Below are positions 6,902 to 14,722 of a stretch of 18,208 nucleotides of DNA, one piece after another. The position numbers and the translations under genes were made by a program. Below the pieces are notes generated by a model. It worked only from the letters and a program-made list of their open reading frames with translations. It was not told where the DNA came from and searched no databases. Origin of the DNA: DTBU01 sp964568845 (GTDB taxonomy: Archaea > Thermoproteota > CALKCG01 > B24); the NCBI GenBank assembly GCA_964568845.1, contig CAZMSC010000025.1, positions 1-18,208 on the forward strand, in the 5' to 3' direction. Position 1 is the stretch's first letter. Each line of letters opens with the position of its first letter.

Positions 6902-9031
6902 ATGCAACATAAGGACTTTAAAATTATACTTCAAGAGTGGGAAAAACTCCTCGCATGCTTTGAAAGCGACCTTACTAAAGACGGATTGTTCGGTTGTAGT
7001 TTTCTCATAATTACGGATAAAAGAATAGTGGTATCCGATGCCGACTTCAATATTGAAAAATCAGTAAGTCTGACAGATATAGCTTCTGTTAAGATAGAGG
7101 ACTACGTTGGAAATGCCGAGCTTAAGGTCGCTTTAAAAGATGGTTCAACAGCTTCTCTTATAAGATTCTCCCGCTCTCTTAGAAAGAGATTTGGAGACGC
7201 TGCCAGACTTATAGAAAATCTAACACTTTTAAGGGAGGTTGAAGTAGAGCAGCTTTCTGAGGGAGTAGGTGAAGAAAGACCTAGGTTTAAAACCGGCCCC
7301 ATACTATACATTTTGAAATTCATTACACCGTATAAATTCCTACTCACGGTGGGCATTTTAACGGGGATCCTCGGCATTTTCCTAGGACTTCTACCTCCAT
7401 ACTTCATGAAAATGCTTATAGACGACGTTATTCTAGGACATAAAGAAGAACTTCTATCCCAAGTGATTATAGCGATAATACTTACTCAAGCGGTAAGCTC
7501 GCTACTCGGAGTGGTACGTAGCTACAGTTTATCTTATGTGAGTCTCAAAGCCATGTACGATATAAGGGTTAAAATGTTCAATCATATCATGAGCTTCCAG
7601 CCAAGCATATTGGATACGTATGAAGCTGGGAGGCTGATATCAAGGATAACAGATGATGTTAGCAGGGTTAACTGGTTCCTATCATGGGGGCTTGAACAGC
7701 TCTTAAGAAGCATGGTATCGCTCGCATCCGTAGCAATGATGATCTTCATATTGGAACCTAGACTAAGTTTAATCGCTTTAATACCAATACCTATACTTGG
7801 ACTCGGAGTATTTCTTTTCAACAGAAAATCCACATGGGTATACCACTACGAGTGGAGAAGATGGGCTGATGTGTCAGCTCTACTCGTAGACGTCATACCT
7901 GGTTTTCCGACAGTTAAATCCCACGTTATGGAGAAGGCCGAAGAAGAGAAGCTTAAGCTTAAACTCAGCGACGTCATCGTAGCTGGTTTAAGGTCTACAA
8001 AGCTTAACCTACAGTTTTTCCCAATGCTGGGCTTCGTTATGTCCGCCGGGACTGCGATAATCTGGTGGATTGGAGGTTATGAAGTTTTAGGAGGTACTTT
8101 AACCCTTGGAACACTCTCAGCATTCATTTCCTACGTTAGCCAATTCTACGGTCCAATATGGAACCTCGTAAGCATGGTCGAGCCCATGAAGAGGGCCAGC
8201 ACAGCTGGCGAGAGGATTCAAAACATTATGAACATGGAGCCTAAGATTAGAGATGAAACAGATAGCATAGATTTGAAAATCAAAGGTAATATTGTGTTTG
8301 ACAACGTATCATTTGGATATCTGCCATATATGTACGTTTTAAAAAACGTGAGCTTTGAAATAAAGCCCGGTGAAAAGATAGGTATCGTTGGTCCAACTGG
8401 TGGAGGTAAGACTACAATAGTGAAACTTCTCATGAGGTTTTACGATACAGATGAAGGTAGAATATTGATAGACGGTGTAGATATAAGGAAGATTCGTCTT
8501 GAAAGCCTTAGAAGACAAATAGGTATAGTGAGTCAAGAACCTAGACTGTTTAACGATACGATAGCGAACAATATACGGTATGGTAAACCTGATGCATCTC
8601 CAGAGGAGATAATAGCTGCAGCTAAAATAGCTGCGGCTCACGATTTCATCATTCAGAAACCTCTGGGTTACGATATGCCGTGTGGTGAAGGTGGAAGTAT
8701 GCTGTCTGGCGGGGAGAAACAGAGGATAGCCATAGCTAGAGCGATCATATCGAACCCGCGGATACTGATTCTAGATGAAGCAACAAGCAGTGTCGATACT
8801 ATTACAGAGGATTCTATTAAGAAGGCTTTAGATGAGATATCCATAGGAAGGACTACAATAATAATAGCTCATAGGCTTAGCACGGTTAAGGATGCCGATA
8901 GGTTGATAGTCGTAGATAACGGTAGAATAGTCGAAGTCGGAACGCACGAGGAGCTTCTGCGGAAGAACGGATTATATGCTAAACTTTGGAACACCCAGTT
9001 TCTTGAGAAGCCGGTTGAGGTAAGGGCGTGA
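6902..9031 (+). CDS. ABC exporter half-transporter with N-terminal PH-like domain
   Basis: This is a membrane ATPase of the ABCB/MsbA (type IV exporter) fold, expected to act as a homodimer. Residues 1-110 form an extra soluble domain rich in beta strands (CSFLIITDKRIVVSD, VSLTDIASVKIEDYVG) that resembles a bacterial PH/GRAM-like domain. Transmembrane helices follow from about 137 (FITPYKFLLTVGILTGILGI) through about 425. The nucleotide-binding domain has Walker A GPTGGGKT at 497-504, signature LSGGEKQR at 601-608, Walker B ILILDEA at 621-627 and the H-loop histidine at 657, so it looks catalytically complete. The substrate cannot be read from the sequence. The stop overlaps the start of the DUF1854 gene. 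In bacteria, ABC/DUF1854 pairs are annotated as associated with cyanophycin metabolism, but nothing here shows that role. Confidence 0.93.
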   Translation: MQHKDFKIILQEWEKLLACFESDLTKDGLFGCSFLIITDKRIVVSDADFNIEKSVSLTDIASVKIEDYVGNAELKVALKDGSTASLIRFSRSLRKRFGDAARLIENLTLLREVEVEQLSEGVGEERPRFKTGPILYILKFITPYKFLLTVGILTGILGIFLGLLPPYFMKMLIDDVILGHKEELLSQVIIAIILTQAVSSLLGVVRSYSLSYVSLKAMYDIRVKMFNHIMSFQPSILDTYEAGRLISRITDDVSRVNWFLSWGLEQLLRSMVSLASVAMMIFILEPRLSLIALIPIPILGLGVFLFNRKSTWVYHYEWRRWADVSALLVDVIPGFPTVKSHVMEKAEEEKLKLKLSDVIVAGLRSTKLNLQFFPMLGFVMSAGTAIIWWIGGYEVLGGTLTLGTLSAFISYVSQFYGPIWNLVSMVEPMKRASTAGERIQNIMNMEPKIRDETDSIDLKIKGNIVFDNVSFGYLPYMYVLKNVSFEIKPGEKIGIVGPTGGGKTTIVKLLMRFYDTDEGRILIDGVDIRKIRLESLRRQIGIVSQEPRLFNDTIANNIRYGKPDASPEEIIAAAKIAAAHDFIIQKPLGYDMPCGEGGSMLSGGEKQRIAIARAIISNPRILILDEATSSVDTITEDSIKKALDEISIGRTTIIIAHRLSTVKDADRLIVVDNGRIVEVGTHEELLRKNGLYAKLWNTQFLEKPVEVRA

Positions 9032-9546
9032 CGTTCATGACAAGTGTAGAGTATTATGCAAAAATGTTTCTTAAGGTTACTGATCCCAGTATGGTGAAAA
9101 TCGATTATGATAATTCTAATGATACGTTAATCCTTTATCTTAATGGAGTAGCCTGTAGAGATGTAGATCCTATTAAACCATTTCCTTTATCAAATCCAAA
9201 CTACGTAATTTTCAGATCGAAGTCTTCTGGGGAAGATATATGTATAATACCTGATATTCGTATGCTTGATGAAAATTCTCTTAAAAACTTGGAGTATGCT
9301 ATAAATAAAAAATATTTCATACCTATCATAATGAAGATTAATGAAATAACGTATACTGGAGAGTTCTTCATATGTGATGTTAAGACAAATAAGGGTGATC
9401 GTCTCTTTAAGGTACGGAGTAGAAGGAACGTATTTAGGCTCGGTAATGCCATAGTGATATTCGATTCTGATGAAAATCTATATCTTATAGAGAATTATAA
9501 GAACCTAGATAGGAAGAGCAAAGAAGAACTTATGAAGATAATGTAA
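9028..9546 (+). CDS. DUF1854 family protein, partner of the ABC transporter
   Basis: The protein (172 residues) matches DUF1854 (PF08909) over most of its length. The hallmarks are a short strand with VDPIKPFPLSNPNYVIF, a central DIRMLDENSLKNLEYAINKK helix followed by YFIPIIMKI, a strand resembling the family's EWxVxTDRG stretch (FFICDVKTNKGDRLFKV), and a C-terminal ITD/FDSDENLYLIENYKNLDRKS. The family has no established biochemical role and occurs next to, or fused to, ABC exporters. GTG at 9028 overlaps the transporter's TGA (GTGA) and has GAGGTAA at 9016-9022, which suggests translational coupling. ATG at 9037 is the alternative start, with a poorer spacing. No membrane segments are apparent, so it is probably cytoplasmic and docks on the transporter (inference). 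Confidence 0.85.
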   Translation: MTFMTSVEYYAKMFLKVTDPSMVKIDYDNSNDTLILYLNGVACRDVDPIKPFPLSNPNYVIFRSKSSGEDICIIPDIRMLDENSLKNLEYAINKKYFIPIIMKINEITYTGEFFICDVKTNKGDRLFKVRSRRNVFRLGNAIVIFDSDENLYLIENYKNLDRKSKEELMKIM

Positions 9547-9547
9547 A

Positions 9548-9694
9548 CTACAACAGGCTTTCAGGACTATTCCACTTCCCCATCACCTCGGCTTTACGGG
9601 ATGTAGGGCTTGGAGCGGCGTTATACACCCCGACCTCTATGTCTACAGGTTGACAGATTAGGATTGCTATGGGGAAATATGAGCGTATCGGCTT
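9548..9694 (-). pseudogene. Possible C-terminal tail of a dead IS605-type tnpB
   Basis: The 199-nt gap between two convergent genes has a 48-codon open stretch on the minus strand, from just after a TGA at 9697-9695 to a TAG at 9550-9548. It reads QPVDIEVGVYNAAPSPTS, then RKAEVMGKWNSPESLL. This resembles the proline-rich tails that follow the zinc finger in some archaeal IS605/IS1341-type TnpB proteins. There is no start, no zinc finger and no RuvC segment. I judge this from remembered family style only; it could be chance. Confidence 0.3.
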
Positions 9695-9745
9695 TCATCC
9701 CCAGCTTACGTAAGGAGACCTCCCACTCATGATGTTAAACAGATT

Positions 9746-10018
9746 CTAGAAAAACTTTTCCAGTAAAACGGATGTTATGAAAATTGTCCAAGTTAATGCA
9801 AGTATAACTCCAAGAATTTTTCTGAACGTGTTTGACAACTCTAATAACACGTAAATTACCGTTAGAACTGTTAATAGCGTTAGAAACTCTCCGTATTTTG
9901 GGAACATCTCTCCTAGTACTATTTTAAAGAAGTATGTGCAACAATCCTTTGAAAGGTTATATGCGATATGTAGGAGGTTTATAAGAACTGTAGGGTCTAG
10001 GTTTACATTAGACGTCAT
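9746..10018 (-). CDS. Small two-helix membrane protein, unknown function
   Basis: I do not recognise this 90-residue protein. It begins with a polar stretch of about 35 residues containing a CC pair (SKDCCTYFF), followed by two hydrophobic segments, about 43-62 (YGEFLTLLTVLTVIYVLLEL) and 66-87 (RKILGVILALTWTIFITSVL), joined by a short loop with RK. It ends in EKFF. Its ATG overlaps the TGA of pyrB by four bases (ATGA), so it is probably translated by coupling to pyrB. No partner domain indicates a job in pyrimidine metabolism; the coupling may only reflect operon compaction. Confidence 0.7.
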   Translation of the reverse strand: MTSNVNLDPTVLINLLHIAYNLSKDCCTYFFKIVLGEMFPKYGEFLTLLTVLTVIYVLLELSNTFRKILGVILALTWTIFITSVLLEKFF

Positions 10019-10938
10019 CCCACAGCCCCCAGTATCAAACTCAGCAGGCTCATCCGGATGAGAAGTCCATAATATACCTGTCTAAAATACTTAGCTTGAG
10101 GTGTTTGATCTACTGCGTAATCTATTTCATCTACCCTAGGTAAGGGATGCATTATTATCGCATCATCTTTCATCTTTTTAACATGGTCCAACGTTACCTT
10201 ATAGCTGCCTTTAACTTTCATGTATTCAGAAATATCGCTAAATCTCTCCTTCTGAATCCTTGTAACATAAAGTACATCTACCTCTTCTATTACATCATTT
10301 ACATCGCTTAATTCTTCAACTGGCACTTTATTTGAAAGATATTCCATGATTTCTCTACGCATTTTTAGAGTCTGCGGTGAAATGAAATATAGTTTAACAT
10401 TATAGTTCGTCAAGGCTATACTTAGCGAATGTACTGTTCTACTATATTTTAAGTCTCCTATAAACGCTATAGTTAATCCATCTATTCTTCTCTTCTCCCT
10501 TCTGATTGTGTAAAGGTCTAGTAATGCTTGCGTCGGGTGTTCTTCGGCACCTGAGCCTCCGTTTATAACGGGATTTTCCGCTATTTCTGCAGCAAGTCTA
10601 GCAGACCCCTCTAGTGGATGCCTTATCACTATGACATCAACATAATTGTCTATGACTCTTATAGTGTCAGTTAAATTCTCTCCCTTCTCTATAGAAGCCC
10701 TCTTCGGTTCAGACATGTCTACGGTTTCCCCACCAAGCCTCTTCATCGCCGCTTCAAAGCTTATTCGGGTTCTCGTACTAGGTTCGAAGAAGAGTATTGC
10801 CATTACTTTTCCCTTAAGAAGTTCTCCTCTTTCAACTAAAAGCTTCTGAATTTCATCGGTCTTATCAAGTATATACTCTATTTCCTCCTTTGTGAAATCC
10901 GTTATTGATATCACATCTCTTCCTTTAATAGAGGGCAA
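10015..10938 (-). CDS. pyrB: Aspartate carbamoyltransferase catalytic chain
   Basis: PyrB transfers the carbamoyl group from carbamoyl phosphate to aspartate, the first committed step of pyrimidine synthesis. The carbamoyl-phosphate site STRTR is at residues 54-58. The 80s-loop lysine fits K85 in SIEKGENLTDTIR. RHPLEGSAR is at about 106-114, HPTQALLDLY at 134-143 and HPLPRVDEID at 264-273. Length 307 is normal for the family, and the sequence is ATCase rather than ornithine carbamoyltransferase by the 80s loop and PLPR motif. TTG at 10938 is used, with AGAGGGGG as a strong Shine-Dalgarno about 6 nt upstream. The regulatory chain gene pyrI, normally adjacent in archaea, is not in the window; downstream is a small membrane protein instead. 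Confidence 0.94.
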   Translation of the reverse strand: MPSIKGRDVISITDFTKEEIEYILDKTDEIQKLLVERGELLKGKVMAILFFEPSTRTRISFEAAMKRLGGETVDMSEPKRASIEKGENLTDTIRVIDNYVDVIVIRHPLEGSARLAAEIAENPVINGGSGAEEHPTQALLDLYTIRREKRRIDGLTIAFIGDLKYSRTVHSLSIALTNYNVKLYFISPQTLKMRREIMEYLSNKVPVEELSDVNDVIEEVDVLYVTRIQKERFSDISEYMKVKGSYKVTLDHVKKMKDDAIIMHPLPRVDEIDYAVDQTPQAKYFRQVYYGLLIRMSLLSLILGAVG

Positions 10939-10966
10939 GATACCCCCTCTACCACGTGTTATCTCA

Positions 10967-10976
10967 TTTCAACCTT
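10967..10976 (-). promoter_or_regulatory. TATA-like box of pyrB
   Basis: Read on the minus strand, AAAAGGATTTAAGG lies about 30-38 nt before the TTG start at 10938. A second AT-rich candidate, TTTTTATATAGC, lies at about 11030-11040 inside a short palindrome (GGCTAT...ATAGC), which would give a leader of about 65 nt. Confidence 0.35.
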
Positions 10977-11085
10977 AAATCCTTTTAACACGTTCAGTTT
11001 AAGCCCCAGTGTCAAATAATGGCAAATGCTATATAAAAATAGCCACAGTATAGTTGTAAGTTCCCGCAACTGGCTGCGACTCGGT

Positions 11086-11886
11086 TTAATACCATCCTAA
11101 TATACGCATGACATCTAATAGGTCTTCTCCCCGTACTACTATAGTCCTAGAATCTTCCCGCTCTACTCCTGGAATTCTAGCCTGCATATCTGCATAGTTT
11201 GGATGAGAATACCTTACTCTCACAGTAATTGGTGGATTTACTTTGAATGGTTTAAATTCTCCCGCCCTTTGAACAGCTTTTTTAGCAGCTTCTCTAATAA
11301 GTCTTCTACTTTTCGTCGGAGGTAGACATATTGCAAAATTCCTACTCAAACCCTCCTTAACAACCACACCTTCAATATCGCCTAACAGTGACTTAGCTTC
11401 CTCTACGGCCATCTTACAACCAGAGACTAAGCCTACAGGTACGTCAAAATACCCAAGTATAGAGGCATCTATTCCTATTTCTCCGACTCTCCGGCCATTT
11501 ATATAGGCGTCTACTATGACTCTAGTTGACATTGTATGGTCTAAAACAGCTTTCTGAGTCCCAGCCATAGCGTGATAACCTATCATGAACGCTAAGTTGA
11601 AAGACCTATCTATTCCAGCTATTCTACAAGTTCTCGGCCCACCTGTGATATATCTAGCATTCTCATGCAGTTCCTCAGGTACAAGATTGAAGCCGTTGCG
11701 TGCTCCATGCAAATCATTTACAACTATTTCTATTGCCCCTCCCTCTAATGCTCCCTCTACCGCCGCTTTTACTTCTCTTGTCAGCAGTAGACATGCCTCC
11801 TCATACTCTCTACCAGCGGGGCTCGTCTGCTCTTCTCGGACAACATAGCCAACCCCCTCTAAATCCGTTAAAATATATACTTTCAT
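11086..11886 (-). CDS. M55 family D-aminopeptidase (DppA-like)
   Basis: M55 peptidases are zinc-dependent aminopeptidases; Bacillus subtilis DppA releases D-alanine from D-Ala peptides in a decameric ring. The expected metal ligands are present at family spacing: D8 and E10 in TDLEG, H60 in VNDLHG, H105 in MIGYHAMAG and E136 in GEIGID. The histidine at 117 in LDHTMS corresponds to the catalytic histidine. The rest, including VGLVSGC and the C-terminal NYADMQARIPGVER, also fits. There are 266 residues, typical for the family. The ATG at 11886 has a near-ideal Shine-Dalgarno AAGGTGAT and a TATA-like box. It is divergent from the trpS operon and has no transporter or operon partner. Confidence 0.93.
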   Translation of the reverse strand: MKVYILTDLEGVGYVVREEQTSPAGREYEEACLLLTREVKAAVEGALEGGAIEIVVNDLHGARNGFNLVPEELHENARYITGGPRTCRIAGIDRSFNLAFMIGYHAMAGTQKAVLDHTMSTRVIVDAYINGRRVGEIGIDASILGYFDVPVGLVSGCKMAVEEAKSLLGDIEGVVVKEGLSRNFAICLPPTKSRRLIREAAKKAVQRAGEFKPFKVNPPITVRVRYSHPNYADMQARIPGVEREDSRTIVVRGEDLLDVMRILGWY

Positions 11887-11918
11887 GAGATCACCTTTGA
11901 AAAACAGCGTATTGAAAT

Positions 11919-11925
11919 CTTAAAG
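11919..11925 (-). promoter_or_regulatory. TATA-like box of the M55 peptidase gene
   Basis: On the minus strand, CTTTAAG sits 33-39 nt before the ATG at 11886, within the palindrome AATCTTAAAGATT. Confidence 0.4.
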
Positions 11926-12060
11926 ATTTTTTGTTAAGTCTTTTTTAAGTTCCCAATTTATTGATAGGTTGTGACTCGATAAGACAAATCTCACTATGTC
12001 AACTGGTACATAACATAAATATTTTTCTGATGGAAGGTTAAATACTTAAAGCAGTAGCAC

Positions 12061-12071
12061 ATTTAAATAAT
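12061..12071 (+). promoter_or_regulatory. TATA-like box of the trpS-pheS-pheT operon
   Basis: ATTTAAATAAT lies about 50-60 nt before the TTG at 12120, predicting a start near 12090 and a leader of roughly 30 nt that contains GAGGTTAGGGGG as a ribosome binding site. A second AT-rich candidate, AAATACTTA, lies at about 12041. The rest of the 233-nt divergent spacer, 11887-12119, is AT-rich with T-runs near 11928-11946 and shows nothing else. Confidence 0.4.
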
Positions 12072-12119
12072 TCGATTGTCCACGTAAAGTCTTGGTCTTA
12101 GAGAGGTTAGGGGGTCTCT

Positions 12120-13208
12120 TTGGGCATAGATCCGTGGGGCTCAGAGATCATAGAAGATTATGAAAAACTGTTTGCGGAGTTCGGCTTAAAAAGAATTTCC
12201 GAAGAGGTTAGGTCCAACCTTAAACATTTGAGCTTCGAAAGGAATATAGTTATTGGGCATAGGGACTTCGAGAAGGTCTATGACCGTATCACATCTAGAA
12301 GACCGTTCATAAATATGACCGGTATAGCTACTTCAGGTGAACTACACTTCGGTCATAAAGTAATTGTAGACATTTTCAAGTTTTTTAAAGATAATGGCGG
12401 GAGAAATTACTTCGCCATATGTGATATAGATGCTTATGTGAGTAGACCTGATAGTAGGGTTCCATCTTTAGAAGTAGCTAAGGAGTATGCCGTTGAAAAC
12501 TTATCGCATGTCTTAGCGTTGGGTTTAGATGAGAAAGACGTCTACGTTCAGAGTAGAAAAGAGAGGAGATATTATGAATTTGCATTCGAAGTCTCTAAGA
12601 AAATAACTGAAAGCACGTTTAGAGCTATATATGGACATTTAGACCTCGGTAAAATAGCCGCAAACCTACTTCAATACGCCGATATTCTGCATCCTCAGCT
12701 TCCAGAATATGAGGGAAAGATGCCGTCAATCACGGTAATTGCCGCTGAGCAAGACCCTCACCTAAGAGCCGTCAGAGATTTAGCAACACGTTTACCCTAT
12801 GACTTCGAACTCCCCTCAGCCCTTATAATAGTCCATTTATCCGGTCTTAAAGCTGGTAAGAAAATGTCTAAAAGCGATCCGGAAACCTGTATATTCTTAG
12901 GCGATCCACCTAAAGTCGCCGCCGAAAAAATAATGAATGCCTTTACTGGTGGACAGCCTACCATTGCAGAGCAGAGGAGACTTGGTGGAAACCCAAACAT
13001 ATGTAAGATTTACGAATTCCTCAAGTTTAACTATCCCTTTAGTGATAAGCTTAGAAAAATATGGGAAGATTGTATAACCGGAAAAATAATATGTGGTGAT
13101 TGTAAACTACTTACAGCAGAGTTTGTTGAAGAATTCTTAGAGAATCACCATGAAAAACTCAAGACAACAGTTGAAGTTGCGAAGAGAATTATATATGGAG
13201 AGGTGTAG
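12120..13208 (+). CDS. trpS: Tryptophanyl-tRNA synthetase, archaeal/eukaryotic type
   Basis: This class Ic enzyme charges tRNA-Trp. The N-terminus starts with IDPWG, the short motif typical of archaeal and eukaryotic TrpRS. The HIGH-type motif is HFGH at residues 76-79 after TGIATSGEL. A TITVIAAEQDPH-type stretch begins near 202, and KMSKS is intact at 248-252. The C-terminal part (about 290-362) is the tRNA-binding domain, including a CGDCK pair of cysteines. Length 362 is normal. TTG is the only start that keeps the IDPWG motif, and it follows a G-rich ribosome binding site. The stop is only three nt before pheS, so this is the first gene of a three-gene synthetase operon. Confidence 0.95.
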   Translation: MGIDPWGSEIIEDYEKLFAEFGLKRISEEVRSNLKHLSFERNIVIGHRDFEKVYDRITSRRPFINMTGIATSGELHFGHKVIVDIFKFFKDNGGRNYFAICDIDAYVSRPDSRVPSLEVAKEYAVENLSHVLALGLDEKDVYVQSRKERRYYEFAFEVSKKITESTFRAIYGHLDLGKIAANLLQYADILHPQLPEYEGKMPSITVIAAEQDPHLRAVRDLATRLPYDFELPSALIIVHLSGLKAGKKMSKSDPETCIFLGDPPKVAAEKIMNAFTGGQPTIAEQRRLGGNPNICKIYEFLKFNYPFSDKLRKIWEDCITGKIICGDCKLLTAEFVEEFLENHHEKLKTTVEVAKRIIYGEV

Positions 13209-13211
13209 ATT

Positions 13212-14717
13212 TTGAAGTTTAAACTTTCTGAAGATGAATTAAAGCTTCTCAAAATTCTTGAGAAGCTTGGTGGGAATGCTCCAGTGGATACAATAGCATC
13301 AGAAATGGGGCTTACTTCAGACAAAGTTGTTACCTTAGCTTTGAACATGAGCTCAAAGGGTCTTCTGATTCTAAAGACTGAGGAAGACCATATTATAATG
13401 CTTACCGATGAAGGTTTGAGGTATGCAGAACTCGGACTACCTGAAAGACGTATAGTGAATCAGGCTAGAGATAAACGTATTCTAAGCATACCTGAACTCG
13501 TAAACATTGAAGATTGGGAGAAACCGATAGGTTTAGCTTGGCTTAAAAAGAAGGCATGGGGTACTGTAAAAGCTGGAAAAGTGGAAATCTCAGGTGAAGC
13601 CGTTAAGGGTGCTGATGAAAATCTCATAGAGCTTATAGCATCTGAAGGCAGAGTATACATGAGTAGTCTACCATCCAGTTTAAGAGAGGCTGTTGACGTT
13701 TTAAAGGAGAGAAGGCTCATTAAAATCGAAAAATCTCCTACAAGGTTTATCTCTTTAAGTAAACTTGGGGAAGAGGCTTTAAAAGAGGGAGTCGAAGTTG
13801 TGGAGGAGGTCTCTAGGTTAACTAGAGAACTCATAGTTTCAGGTAAGTGGAGGAATGTTATTTTCAAAAGGTACGACGTTACACTTCCAAGTTACAGGAT
13901 ACCTATTGGTAGGCTAAACTTCGTAAGGGAGGTGTTGGACTACATTAGACAGGTATGGGTTGAAATGGGTTTTATAGAGATGGAAGGACCAATACTCGAA
14001 ACATGTTTCTGGAACTACGATGCTTTATACGTTCCTCAGGATCATCCGGCTAGAGACTTACAAGATACGTTTTATGTTAAAACTCCAAAATCCGGTAGAT
14101 TTCCGAGCAAAGACCTAGTTGAGAGGGTTTGTAAGGCCCACGAATCTGGATGGACAACAGGCTCCATAGGCTGGGGGTACCGCTGGGACCCTGAAGAGGC
14201 TAAGAAAACCCTCTTAAGAACACATACCACTTGTCTATCCGCCAGAACATTGGCAACATTAAAAGATGTTGAACTTCCCGCTAAATTTTTCGCCGTAAGT
14301 AAAGTTTTCAGAAATGAAAAACCTGACCGCACCCACCTCTGCGAATTCTATCAGACTGAAGGAATTGTAGTTGATGAAAATGCCAATATGAAGCACCTCA
14401 TAGGCTATCTTAAAGAGTTCTTTAGGAGACTCGGATTTCCAGATGCTAGGTTTAGACCCGCTTATTTTCCGTACACTGAGCCTTCGCTTGAAGTTGAGGT
14501 TTATCACCCAGCTATGGATAAATGGATTGAATTAGCTGGAGCTGGAATATTCAGACCTGAGGTTGTTAAACCTCTCCTTGGAAGGGAGATACCAGTTTTA
14601 GCGTGGGGTTTAGGTCCAGGTAGAATGATAATGTTAAATTACCACCTCAAAGATATGAGAGAACTTGTCATGAATGACCTCAACCTTCTCAGAGATGCTC
14701 CGATTTGGATTAGGTGA
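13212..14717 (+). CDS. pheS: Phenylalanyl-tRNA synthetase alpha subunit
   Basis: The alpha chain carries the class II catalytic core of the (alpha beta)2 enzyme that charges tRNA-Phe. Residues 1-190 are the archaeal/eukaryotic N-terminal extension built from winged-helix-like repeats (LRLL-type KLSEDELKLLKILEKLGG at the start), involved in tRNA binding. The catalytic domain runs from about 220, with motif 2 near GPILETCFWNYDALY (about 258), HTTCLSARTLATL near 338, and motif 3 as AWGLGPGRMIML near 463-474. Length 501 agrees with archaeal PheS. A TTG start is preceded by GAGAGGTG at 13197-13204. The last codons overlap the open frame of pheT. Confidence 0.95.
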   Translation: MKFKLSEDELKLLKILEKLGGNAPVDTIASEMGLTSDKVVTLALNMSSKGLLILKTEEDHIIMLTDEGLRYAELGLPERRIVNQARDKRILSIPELVNIEDWEKPIGLAWLKKKAWGTVKAGKVEISGEAVKGADENLIELIASEGRVYMSSLPSSLREAVDVLKERRLIKIEKSPTRFISLSKLGEEALKEGVEVVEEVSRLTRELIVSGKWRNVIFKRYDVTLPSYRIPIGRLNFVREVLDYIRQVWVEMGFIEMEGPILETCFWNYDALYVPQDHPARDLQDTFYVKTPKSGRFPSKDLVERVCKAHESGWTTGSIGWGYRWDPEEAKKTLLRTHTTCLSARTLATLKDVELPAKFFAVSKVFRNEKPDRTHLCEFYQTEGIVVDENANMKHLIGYLKEFFRRLGFPDARFRPAYFPYTEPSLEVEVYHPAMDKWIELAGAGIFRPEVVKPLLGREIPVLAWGLGPGRMIMLNYHLKDMRELVMNDLNLLRDAPIWIR

Positions 14718-14722
14718 GTGAG

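Noticed and set aside
6683..6934. An 83-codon minus-strand frame overlapping the ABC gene start
   Set aside because: It crosses the promoter and start of the transporter and covers the hairpin region; the translation shows no recognisable domain.
11926..11950. T-runs as an archaeal terminator
   Set aside because: They lie between two divergent genes, where no transcript is expected to end.
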